From contig NZ_AQXG01000005.1 in NCBI RefSeq assembly GCF_000375425.1, positions 160,960 to 224,959 on the forward strand: 64,000 nucleotides of DNA. The letters are read 5' to 3'. A program made the position numbers and the translations under genes. The notes beneath the pieces were generated by a model that was not told the origin of the DNA, searched no databases, and worked only from the letters and a program-made list of their open reading frames with translations. Source of the DNA: Gracilimonas tropica DSM 19535. Its GTDB lineage: Bacteria; Bacteroidota; Rhodothermia; Balneolales; Balneolaceae. Each line of letters opens with the position of its first letter. Positions within the stretch are counted from its first letter, which is position 1. Of the stretch, positions 46,572 through 54,548 are shown piece after piece.

Positions 46572-47253
46572 AGGCTTTTACTTTGTAACCAACACCATAC
46601 ACGGTTTCAATAAGGTCAGGAGCGCCGGATTCCGCCAGTTTTTTTCGGATGTTCTTCATGTGGGAATTGATGAAATCCAATGAAAAACGGTCGTCTATTT
46701 TGTTTCCCCAGATATGCTCCGCCAGCGCAATTCGGGTGATGGTCCTGTTCTTGTTGAGGAAAAGGTACCGGAGCATTTTATACTCTGTATCGGTGACATC
46801 AACCGGGCGGTGGTTGAAGCTTACCTGAAGGTGATCGAGGTTAACCGTCAATTTCCCGATAGTGATCTCGTTGTCGCTGATCTTGAATTTGCGCCTTAGC
46901 ACAGCATGAATACGTGCCCGGAGTTCCGGCATGGCAAAAGGTTTAGACAAATAATCGTCGCTGCCGAGTTCCAGGCCCTCTACACGGTCTTCGATAGCTC
47001 CGCGAGCAGTTAATATAATGACGGCGGTATCCATTTCGTGGTGGCCAGATTTCTTGATCATCTTAAGCAGATCAAGCCCATCTCCGTCAGGCAAGGTGAG
47101 GTCGAGCAGTACAATGTCATAAATTTCACCTGAAAGCAGTTCGCGGGCATCCATAAAGTTGAAAGCAGTATCTACCGTAAACTGCTCATCCAGCAACTGT
47201 TCTTCCAGTTCCTCATTCAAAAGAAGCTCATCTTCAACGATCAAAGCACGCAT
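46558..47253 (-). CDS. OmpR/PhoB-family response regulator
   Basis: 231 residues. Receiver domain (IVEDELLLNEELEE, phospho-acceptor Asp in DIVLLDLTLPDGDG, Lys in DYLSKPFAMPE) and winged-helix Trans_reg_C DNA-binding domain (VTDTEYKMLRYLFLNKNRTI, HMKNIRKKL, IETVYGVGYK). It is the first gene of the metal-efflux operon, coupled to its kinase, and is likely the activator of the operon. Confidence 0.95.
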   Translation of the reverse strand: MRALIVEDELLLNEELEEQLLDEQFTVDTAFNFMDARELLSGEIYDIVLLDLTLPDGDGLDLLKMIKKSGHHEMDTAVIILTARGAIEDRVEGLELGSDDYLSKPFAMPELRARIHAVLRRKFKISDNEITIGKLTVNLDHLQVSFNHRPVDVTDTEYKMLRYLFLNKNRTITRIALAEHIWGNKIDDRFSLDFINSHMKNIRKKLAESGAPDLIETVYGVGYKVKAYETQ

Positions 47254-47314
47254 AATAATCCCGTAATTGATTCCGTCCTTCTAATCTAAAACGGAAAAAT
47301 GTACAGAATATGAA

Positions 47315-47599
47315 TTAGAACAATCCTTCCTCTTTAGCCAGCTCAAACATGCTTTCGTGCAGGTTTTCATTATCCAGCTCGCCACGCATGCACAGTTCAG
47401 CGACTTCAATTCCATTAAGCATCAGGATGCAGCCCATTTCATTAAGGGTGGCATCAAATTTCATGGGATTGGCTTTGCTGAGTTTTTTCACATCAATTCC
47501 ATCGGGACTGATCTTCTTATTTACCAATATATAAAATTTGTCGTCAGAAGCATCTCCAAAAGAGAACTCCTCTAATCCGGTGTCTTTAAGTTCAAGCAT
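47315..47599 (-). CDS. Small protein of unknown function, partner of the HTH gene
   Basis: 94 residues, acidic and mixed alpha/beta (ELKDTGLEEFSFGD, FDATLNEMGCILMLNG, NLHESMFELAKEEG). No family recognised. Its start overlaps the HTH gene by 8 bases, so translation is coupled. Order HTH then this protein suggests regulator plus effector or antagonist, but this is only inference from position. Confidence 0.65.
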   Translation of the reverse strand: MLELKDTGLEEFSFGDASDDKFYILVNKKISPDGIDVKKLSKANPMKFDATLNEMGCILMLNGIEVAELCMRGELDNENLHESMFELAKEEGLF

Positions 47600-48008
47600 G
47601 TTGGTCTAAAAAATCTCTGGCTTTAATGATTTCAGTAATTTCGTCGGTTTCCCGGTCAATAATACGCACCTGGAACAGGCTGATAATAGCCTGTTCGTTT
47701 AAGGTGGCAATCACTTCTTCAATGGTTTCGCACTCTTCCGTTTCACTCACCAGGTCGTTGATGCCCTGCACAATATAACGGTACTGTTTACCGCCTTTTT
47801 TCTTTTTCTGGGTTGAACCGGACTCAGGTTGGGGTTCATCAAAATACTCGCGAATGGCTTCTTCGGTAACGTACCAGCTTACGCCCAACTTGCGTCCGCG
47901 AAGACGGCCTTCTCGTAAGTACGTGCGGAGCGTCATCTTGGAAATTCCGAGGAGTTCATGCAGATCATCCACCGAATACAGCGTAAGATCTCCGATTGTT
48001 CTTGGCAT
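47592..48008 (-). CDS. HTH (excisionase/MerR-like fold) protein
   Basis: 138 residues. The N-terminal HTH_17-type winged helix (LTLYSVDDLHELLGISKMTLRTYLREGRLRGRKLG, about 7-45) resembles excisionase/DNA-binding domain proteins. A basic Lys-rich stretch (about 70-80) and a C-terminal domain of unknown fold follow. Without integrase nearby it is probably a chromosomal regulator. It overlaps the 94-residue protein gene. Confidence 0.8.
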   Translation of the reverse strand: MPRTIGDLTLYSVDDLHELLGISKMTLRTYLREGRLRGRKLGVSWYVTEEAIREYFDEPQPESGSTQKKKKGGKQYRYIVQGINDLVSETEECETIEEVIATLNEQAIISLFQVRIIDRETDEITEIIKARDFLDQHA

Positions 48009-48159
48009 TACAGGTGTAAATTATAAGATGAAAATTTGTTTTTATTCTCCCTTAAACTAAGAATAAAATCACATTAGTTGCTATTACTTATACAAAAGAA
48101 ATTAGATTTGGCCGAGGTGTCATTCCCGCCGTATATTGGAAGCAGTTACTCAAAAAACA

Positions 48160-48192
48160 AAGCCGCTAACCTCAAAAAGGTTGGCCTTTTTT
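48160..48192. terminator. Terminator, likely bidirectional
   Basis: AGCCGCTAACCT and AGGTTGGCCT pair with a short bulge around CAAAA; a T run follows on plus, and GGCTTTGTTTTTT on minus. On the minus strand it would end the transcript of the 70-residue gene at 48295-48507. Confidence 0.6.
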
Positions 48193-48294
48193 ATGCCTTT
48201 CATTTACAGTTTTTTTGCTCATCTCATCTCTCCTCTTCAAATGATTTCAATGTGTTTCCTTAGATCTGGAGTAAAGTAAGCCTTTAGAATTACC

Positions 48295-48507
48295 TTAATT
48301 TTTATCCTCTTCTTCACCCGCATTTTTGTAAGCTTGGGTGATCCGCTGATTCATAAGCCGGCGATAATTCTTAAATTCATATTCGCTGACCGTAAATTCG
48401 GAACGGTATTCACCGTCAAAACAGGAAACCGTTAGTTTGTTGGGCTTCTCGGATTCAGTGATGGTCACCTGAACTTTTCCCAATTTATAGGAGTCAATTT
48501 CTTTCAT
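48295..48507 (-). CDS. Small conserved-looking protein of unknown function
   Basis: 70 residues: a short beta-strand-rich segment (KVQVTITESEKPNKLTV, GEYRSEFTVSEYEF) followed by a basic amphipathic helix (YRRLMNQRITQAYKNA) and a charged tail. No family recognised. It has its own terminator downstream and is divergent from the thioredoxin-like gene. A genuine small cytosolic protein is plausible. Confidence 0.6.
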   Translation of the reverse strand: MKEIDSYKLGKVQVTITESEKPNKLTVSCFDGEYRSEFTVSEYEFKNYRRLMNQRITQAYKNAGEEEDKN

Positions 48508-48640
48508 GCGCAGTTTTTTTTTAAAGAAGGTAAAAAATTCTGTTTTCAGCTATGGAAATTTAACGTCATTTAAATTCGTTCATTCCAACCTCATCCCAAC
48601 TTTTCGTATTTTAAACATTAAACCTAAAACAGATGTTGCT

Positions 48641-49099
48641 ATGCAGAAGAAAGTCATCATTATTGCAGTTATAGGTGCATTTCTTGGAATATTCTTGTAC
48701 TACTCGCTTGCGAACGTTAAACCGACGGTGAATGATAATTCACCGGACTGGATCCCTATTGAGGAAGCTCAACAAATGGCAGCTACATCCGATAAACTTA
48801 TTTTTGTGGATGTTTTTGAGATCGGGTGCAAATATTGCCGGGCCATGGACCGGGAAGTATTTCCCGATTCTACAGTGCGGCAGGTTTTGGATGCTAACTA
48901 TATTCCGGTTCGTATTGATGGGAACTCTGAAGAGCAGATCACATTCAATGGAGAGCAAGTGACATCAAAAGCATTTGCCCAAAGCAAAGGCGCTTATGTA
49001 TTTCCCACTTCCCTGATCCTTGATGACCAAGGAAACGTTATCAAGAAAAAAACAGGTTATATGGGCGTGGATGAATTCAGACAATTTTTATATCAATAA
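48641..49099 (+). CDS. Thioredoxin-fold protein, membrane-anchored or periplasmic
   Basis: 152 residues from the ATG at 48641, chosen because it gives an N-terminal signal-anchor (KVIIIAVIGAFLGIFLYYSL); the longer frame to 48506 is basic and unlikely. The redox motif is CKYC (FVDVFEIGCKYCRAMDREVF), in the DsbD-gamma/thioredoxin_7 style, with cis-Pro in VFPTSLILDDQG. It likely reduces or oxidises a periplasmic partner. It is followed 21 bases later by the sugar dehydrogenase gene. Confidence 0.87.
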   Translation: MQKKVIIIAVIGAFLGIFLYYSLANVKPTVNDNSPDWIPIEEAQQMAATSDKLIFVDVFEIGCKYCRAMDREVFPDSTVRQVLDANYIPVRIDGNSEEQITFNGEQVTSKAFAQSKGAYVFPTSLILDDQGNVIKKKTGYMGVDEFRQFLYQ

Positions 49100-49120
49100 C
49101 AAAAAATAAACTTTGAAATA

Positions 49121-50263
49121 ATGAGGATCGATACAAAATTTTCGCAGATGTGGATAGTGGCAGTACTGGCTTTAGTTGCTGCTGGTTGTAATGCTCAGTC
49201 GGGCAGTAATGAAGGCGGTGCTTCTGATTTACAAGTTAAAGCGGAGCAGGTGGTAAGTGGAATTCAAATAGGTTGGGGTATTGGCTTTCTTCCCAATGGG
49301 GATATTTTGGTGACCGAGAAGTCTGGAACACTTTACAGGATCAGCAATGGAGAAATCGCTGCTGAGATCACCGATGGAATTCCTTCAGATCTTGAAATAA
49401 ATGGACAAGGTGGTTTTCTGGACGTTGAACTACATCCAAATTATGAAGAAAATGGCTGGATCTATTTTTCGTATGCATCGAATGAAGGCGGCGGAGAAGG
49501 CAGTAATACGAAGATCATTCGCGCAAAACTTGAGAATGATGCGCTCACCTCAGTAGAAACCATTTATAAAGCTGCTCCAAATTCAACCCGAGGTCAGCAT
49601 TATGGGTCACGCATCGTATTTGATAATAATGGGTACCTGTTTTTCTCAGTTGGGGATCGTGGAAACCGGGACGTCAATCCCCAGGATATCAACCGGGATG
49701 GCGGTAAAATCTATCGCCTGAAAGATGATGGCAGCATTCCGGAGGATAATCCATTTGTCGGCAAAGACGGCCTGGATGCCATTTATTCCTATGGGCATCG
49801 CAATCCCCAGGGAATGGCTTTGAATCCTGCAACCGGTGTGGTTTGGGAGCACGAGCATGGGCCTCGCGGCGGTGATGAAGTCAATATTATTGAGCCCGGT
49901 AAAAATTACGGCTGGCCGGTGATCAGTTATGGAATCAACTACAATGGAACGGAGTTTGCCGAAGATACCGTGATGGCCGGAATGGAACAGCCTGTAACTT
50001 ATTGGGATCCATCTATTGCACCTTCAGGAATGGAATTTGTAACCAGCGATAAATATCCCGGATGGCAAGGAGATCTGTTGGTGGGGTCACTTAAGTTTTC
50101 TTACATCGCGCTCCTTGATGTAGAGGGCAATGAGATCGTTGGAGAAAAGAAACTGGTGGAAGGAACCACCCGAATTCGTGCGATTGAAGAAGGTCCGGAT
50201 GGATATATTTACCTGACCTCTGAAGGAAGCGGATTATACAGACTGGTTCCGGTAGAAAATTAA
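49121..50263 (+). CDS. PQQ-dependent sugar dehydrogenase-like protein (GSDH/YliI fold)
   Basis: 380 residues with lipobox (LVAAGC, lipidated Cys about 23). The GSDH beta-propeller is complete, with typical motifs: GQGGFLDVELHPNYEENGWIY, SRIVFDNNGYLFFSVGDRGNRD, GHRNPQGMALNP, WEHEHGPRGGDEVN and IAPSGMEFVTS. It oxidises aldose sugars in the periplasm if PQQ is bound; cofactor use is unproven here. It lies 21 bases after the thioredoxin gene. Confidence 0.92.
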   Translation: MRIDTKFSQMWIVAVLALVAAGCNAQSGSNEGGASDLQVKAEQVVSGIQIGWGIGFLPNGDILVTEKSGTLYRISNGEIAAEITDGIPSDLEINGQGGFLDVELHPNYEENGWIYFSYASNEGGGEGSNTKIIRAKLENDALTSVETIYKAAPNSTRGQHYGSRIVFDNNGYLFFSVGDRGNRDVNPQDINRDGGKIYRLKDDGSIPEDNPFVGKDGLDAIYSYGHRNPQGMALNPATGVVWEHEHGPRGGDEVNIIEPGKNYGWPVISYGINYNGTEFAEDTVMAGMEQPVTYWDPSIAPSGMEFVTSDKYPGWQGDLLVGSLKFSYIALLDVEGNEIVGEKKLVEGTTRIRAIEEGPDGYIYLTSEGSGLYRLVPVEN

Positions 50264-50410
50264 TGGGCAAGAAATTGAGCTTCGTTGCTCTATGCTATGT
50301 AGAGTAAAGAAGTTCAATCTTGTGACTCTAAAACCATCGAAAAACTGCCAAACTCTTATATAAACACATTTAAGATAAATCACCCCGGCATTCGGCTCAG
50401 AAGCCTGCGT

Positions 50411-51253
50411 GTGCCTGTCATAATTTTATTGAGCGCTTTATTCTTTTCCGGGTGTTTTAATTCCGGCTCTTCCTACAATAAAAATTTTCGGGATGATAAT
50501 TTTTGGCCACGGAAAACGCCTTCTGTACAAGGGCAGGATTTTATCAGTAAGATCAGAGATCTGGATCCGCCCCAAAGAGAGAAGGAGATATTTGAGCAGG
50601 TTGTAAATGGTAACGTGCCTTCATTTTTAAAACAATTCGAGAAGGTTCATTTATCCGCCAAATTGAACAGTGGGAAAATCGCGAAAGGAATAATCTATGT
50701 GACCCCGGATTATGTTTCAGTGGGAACAGACCAAGATTATGTTCGCGTTCCGATGACACCGGCCACAGCAAAGAAGATAGCCGACTCGCTCCATTGTTTA
50801 CTTCCAACTGCAAAAATAGTTGACGGGATCTATCGCCAGGCCGAGACTAAACTCTCACCAAAACCCATGACGCCCGGCCCTGAGATGACCTCGATTCCAT
50901 ACTTCGCTGAACATAATCGCATGATCAATGCTCAGCTCAAAAAAGTTAATGACGACGGACTGATAGCCGGGCACAAAAAAGATATTGTCATCAGTTCCAG
51001 GTTAAGAGAGAAACCGGGCCGGGTGGCTATTTATGGATGGCACCGTAAAAATGGAGAGCCGATCCAACCCTTAAGTACGGTTCACGGCAGTAAATATGTT
51101 GATTACAGTCATGGGGTCCGTCTTATATGGTCTTATATGAAAGTGAATGGGCAAATGCGAAAAGTGTCCGACGTGCTGGCTGATACCCTGTACTCATCCT
51201 TAATAAGTTATGAGGGACCTATAGAAAAGGCTGCAGACCTGCTTATTGAATAG
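50411..51253 (+). CDS. Lipoprotein of unknown function
   Basis: 280 residues from the GTG at 50411, with lipobox FFSGC near residue 15. The signal lacks a basic N-region because the reading frame extends upstream with RLRSLR but no standard start; a CTG or ATT start slightly upstream is possible. The rest is unrecognised: a globular domain containing DYSHGVRLIWSYMKVNGQ and a Pro-rich segment (KLSPKPMTPGPEMTSIP). It lies between the sugar dehydrogenase and comEC. Unknown role. Confidence 0.65.
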   Translation: MPVIILLSALFFSGCFNSGSSYNKNFRDDNFWPRKTPSVQGQDFISKIRDLDPPQREKEIFEQVVNGNVPSFLKQFEKVHLSAKLNSGKIAKGIIYVTPDYVSVGTDQDYVRVPMTPATAKKIADSLHCLLPTAKIVDGIYRQAETKLSPKPMTPGPEMTSIPYFAEHNRMINAQLKKVNDDGLIAGHKKDIVISSRLREKPGRVAIYGWHRKNGEPIQPLSTVHGSKYVDYSHGVRLIWSYMKVNGQMRKVSDVLADTLYSSLISYEGPIEKAADLLIE

Positions 51254-51359
51254 TCAATTCATAAGCTCATAATGTGTTAACCTAAGAGTTGTTCATGTAC
51301 ATTAGCTAAGGCGGAAAATTTTTTTTGTAAGGAATTGATTTCTCATCGCTCTTACTCAT

Positions 51360-53762
51360 ATGGAGCGTAGAGGTTCATACCAGTTTCCCTTTAGCAGATA
51401 TCCTGCGATCAGAATTGCTCTGTTATTGATCACGGGGATATTGCTGTCCCATTATTATTCCCTTTCTCTTCTGAAATCTGCAGTAATTTTTGTCATTCTT
51501 CTGCTGTTTTTTGTATTAGCAGAATGGAGGAGTTCAGTCAGAGTCTCTATTGCCTCATCAAGAGCAAGTGCGCTATTGTTTATGGGATTGATCATCGGCT
51601 TTGGAGTAATGCTAAAGTCATTGCACGATAAAAGCGAGAAGTCTGCTACCATAAGATTATTATCATTGAGTGAATGGGATGAAATTGAACTGTTTGGACA
51701 AATAAAGTCCATCTCGTACTCCGGTTCAGGTAAAGAGCGATGGGATGTAAGCGTGGATTCTTCCAAAGTTGCCGGAATCATTTCGCGGGAATCTTTTAAA
51801 GCGCGTATTCTCGCGGATGAGGTTTCAGTCAAAGCAACTTTGGGGGATCAGGTATTCTTATCAGGTATGCTGATCCCTGTTTCAGAACAGAGAAATCCGG
51901 AAGAGTTTAACTATAAGCAGTACCTGAGATCACAGGGTATTTCCGTACAGGTTAAAGCACAGGAGATCATTCGGCTCACCCCAAATAATGATTTTCTGGA
52001 ATGGATCTGGTGGCGTGAGCGGGCACTTGAGTTGGTGGATATGAACTTCAACGAGGAAACAGCACCCATCGCAAAAGCATTACTGATAGGATTTAAGCAA
52101 GAGCTGGATTCAGCGTCAAAGCAGGCATTTGCAAGGGCGGGACTGTCACACATTATGGCCGTTTCAGGCTTGCATGTGGGTTTCATAGTAGCTCCATTTT
52201 GGGTGATCATCCCCTATTTCTGGACAAAGAAATACGGCCGGGAATTGGGTCTACTGATCCTGGTACTGTTATTATTTTGCTATGCAGGAATTACGGGTTT
52301 TTCGGCATCTGTTTTGCGAGCTTCTGTAATGGCCTTGTTCCTAAGCGTGGGAAAGCTTTACCATCAGCTAAATAATTCAATGAATTTCACTGCCGCTGCT
52401 GCTATTGTGTTATTAATAATAGATCCGGGAAGCCTTTTTGAGATTGGTTTCCAACTTTCTTTTGCTGCAGTAATGATCATATTATTAATCTTGCCAACCC
52501 TCCAAACGGCGTTGCCTTACTGGTTGCGCACTCGTTGGTTTGGGAAACCGGTGATGGTCGTCATTATTTCGCTGGTGGTACAGTTTGGGTTATACCCGTT
52601 ACAGGTATATTACTTCGGGGAAATATCACTGATCAGCCCCATTGCGAATGCTTTATTCGTGCCCCTTCTTGGAATCGTTGTGCCGCTGTCGTTAGTAAGC
52701 CTTTTTATGAGTGTGTTAATGCCGGCAGCCGGTTTTATTTTGAACTATCCGTCGCTGTTATTCCTGGAAGGAATGGCGAAATTTGTGGGAATGGTTTCAA
52801 CATGGGAATGGGCCTGGACAACTGCCTCATTAGGATCGGATCTGTTATTTGTATTCTGGATCTTTTTAGTGGGAAGTGTGGCGGCATTTCACATTTCAGC
52901 GATGAGGTGGAAAATGGTGATTGGTGCTTTATGCTCCATCGTATTGATCCTGTCTATTCATACCTGGGATAAATTAAAGCCGGCTACTTTTACCGCTACT
53001 TTCTTTGATGTAGGTCAGGGTGATGCTGCATTATTGACCACTCCTTCCGACCGGCATATCCTGATCGATGCCGGGGTTTGGTCGCCGGGATACAACAGTG
53101 GAAAGTCAGTGATCACACCACACCTCCGGGCCCGGGGAATAGATAAACTCGATGCTGTTATCTTAAGCCATCCCCATGCCGATCATATCGGTGGAATTAT
53201 AGATCTCATTGAAAACATCCAAATCGACGTGATCTATAACTCCGGTTACGAATACGATTCCAATCTTTACAAAAACTACTTATCGCTAGCCGAAGAAATG
53301 AAGATCCCCGTAAAGGCGATCTCATCCGGTGATACCCTTGCCATTGATCCTGCACTGCTCGTACTCGTATTGGGACCGGATGGGGAAATCCACGGTGCAG
53401 ACCCTAATGAGCATTCGGTGATTCTGGAAATTGTTTATGGCGCTACGGAATTTTTATTCACCGGCGATGCAGGCATTCATCAGGAAGAGCGATTATTGGC
53501 CCGTTTTGGAGACCTGCTTAACACAGATGTGTTGAAAGTTGGGCACCATGGCAGTCGAACAAGTTCAGGCAACTCATTTCTGAAACAAGCCACTCCAGAA
53601 AAGGCGATCATTTCTTTAGCTGAACGAAATAAGTTCAGACATCCCCACCGGGAAGCGATAAACAGGTTGGGGAAAACAAAAGCTGAGCTTCTATTTACAA
53701 GTTTGGAGCGGGCTGTAATTTTGGAATCAGACGGAGAAATAGTTAAGAGAATACGGTGGTGA
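51360..53762 (+). CDS. comEC: ComEC/Rec2-family DNA uptake channel
   Basis: 800 residues. The inner-membrane channel for single-stranded DNA import in transformation. The N-terminal TMs and the DUF4131-like OB region (100-200) precede the competence domain (about 230-520: HIMAVSGLHVGFIVAPF, GFSASVLRASVMAL). A C-terminal metallo-beta-lactamase domain (about 545-800) has motifs FFDVGQGDAALL, SHPHADHIGGI, TGDAGIHQE and KVGHHGS. Full length, so natural competence is possible; other com genes are not here. It is followed by a decayed GxxExxY gene. Confidence 0.95.
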   Translation: MERRGSYQFPFSRYPAIRIALLLITGILLSHYYSLSLLKSAVIFVILLLFFVLAEWRSSVRVSIASSRASALLFMGLIIGFGVMLKSLHDKSEKSATIRLLSLSEWDEIELFGQIKSISYSGSGKERWDVSVDSSKVAGIISRESFKARILADEVSVKATLGDQVFLSGMLIPVSEQRNPEEFNYKQYLRSQGISVQVKAQEIIRLTPNNDFLEWIWWRERALELVDMNFNEETAPIAKALLIGFKQELDSASKQAFARAGLSHIMAVSGLHVGFIVAPFWVIIPYFWTKKYGRELGLLILVLLLFCYAGITGFSASVLRASVMALFLSVGKLYHQLNNSMNFTAAAAIVLLIIDPGSLFEIGFQLSFAAVMIILLILPTLQTALPYWLRTRWFGKPVMVVIISLVVQFGLYPLQVYYFGEISLISPIANALFVPLLGIVVPLSLVSLFMSVLMPAAGFILNYPSLLFLEGMAKFVGMVSTWEWAWTTASLGSDLLFVFWIFLVGSVAAFHISAMRWKMVIGALCSIVLILSIHTWDKLKPATFTATFFDVGQGDAALLTTPSDRHILIDAGVWSPGYNSGKSVITPHLRARGIDKLDAVILSHPHADHIGGIIDLIENIQIDVIYNSGYEYDSNLYKNYLSLAEEMKIPVKAISSGDTLAIDPALLVLVLGPDGEIHGADPNEHSVILEIVYGATEFLFTGDAGIHQEERLLARFGDLLNTDVLKVGHHGSRTSSGNSFLKQATPEKAIISLAERNKFRHPHREAINRLGKTKAELLFTSLERAVILESDGEIVKRIRW

Positions 53763-53877
53763 CTATGATGGCTTTGATGTTTGGGATATGCTGTGATTCT
53801 AATTCCGGTTATGAATTCCAAATAAGTATCCATCACGGAGCATCAAAAACATCAAACAAATCACAGTAGTTGTAGGG
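53763..53877. repeat. Degenerate direct/inverted repeats flanking the GxxExxY gene
   Basis: Short imperfect units: TGATGG, TGATGTTTGGGATATG and CTGTGATT on one side, then CATCACGG, CATCAAAAACATCAAAC and AATCACAG on the other. CTGTGATT (53793) and AATCACAG (53860) are inverted. Similar TCACAAACATC and ATCACAG units occur at the 3' side (54230-54250). Such repeat-rich leaders are common around GxxExxY genes. Confidence 0.45.
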
Positions 53878-54294
53878 ATGAAAAAGTATAAATACTCTGA
53901 TATCACTGGAAAAATAATTGGGTGTGCGATGGAAGTTCACAACGTGCTGGGGAATGGCTTTCAGGAGAAGATTTACCAAAGAGCGTTGCGGTATGAAATG
54001 GAAAAAGCCGGGCTCAAGTTTGCCGAAGAATTTTGGATGCCTATCAAGTATAAAGAAATCGAATTGGGAACTCGTCGAGTGGATTTTTTTGTGGAGGAAC
54101 AAAGTCAGCGTAGAACTAAAAGCCGTTTTAGAACTGGAGAATGCGCACATCGCACAGGCAATGAATTACATGGAAGCAATCTTCAGGGATTAAAAGGCTC
54201 AAAAGATCATGTATATCACAGATCCTCACAAACATCGCTCCCATCACAGTACATTGTGTCTTTTATTGAGAAAACCGGTATTATTCAGGGCTAA
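53878..54294 (+). pseudogene. GxxExxY-family protein, frameshifted and internally deleted
   Basis: The N-terminal part is intact and diagnostic (IIGCAMEVHNVLGNGFQEKIYQRAL, motif GFQEKIY). At about 54098-54099 one extra A shifts the frame: without it the sequence reads VEDKVSVELKAVLELENAHIAQAMNYMEA, as in the family, instead of VEEQSQRR. After MEA the expected GLLINFGS segment is missing and the frame ends at 54191-54193; the remaining frame to 54294 is not family-like. The gene is most likely non-functional. GxxExxY proteins have unknown function, with a nuclease-like core suspected. Confidence 0.85.
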
Positions 54295-54329
54295 TTTTTG
54301 ATGAAAAAAAATTACTTCTAAAATATTTA

Positions 54330-54536
54330 ATGGCAGAAAAGGAACGACTTAGCTTCGAAGAGGCTTTAAACAAATTGGAATCCATCGTGGAACAACTTGA
54401 AGACGAAGAGATTACATTAGAGGATTCTGTGAAATTGTACGAAGAGGGTGTCAGGATGTCAAAGTTTTGTACTGAAATTCTGGAGCAAGCCGAGCTTCGT
54501 ATCGAACAAGTAAATGACGAAGCTAAGTCACAATAA
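54330..54536 (+). CDS. xseB: Exodeoxyribonuclease VII small subunit
   Basis: 68 residues, the typical size. It joins XseA to degrade single-stranded DNA. Signature FEEALNKLESIVEQLEDEEITLEDSVKLYEEGVRMSKFC is complete. The XseA gene is not in the window. The stop is directly before the in-frame TTG and ATG of dxs, so the two are coupled. Confidence 0.95.
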   Translation: MAEKERLSFEEALNKLESIVEQLEDEEITLEDSVKLYEEGVRMSKFCTEILEQAELRIEQVNDEAKSQ

Positions 54537-54548
54537 TTGAATAACATT

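Noticed and set aside
48078-48263. 61-codon plus-strand frame
   Set aside because: Runs through a terminator hairpin and poly-T, with low-complexity product.
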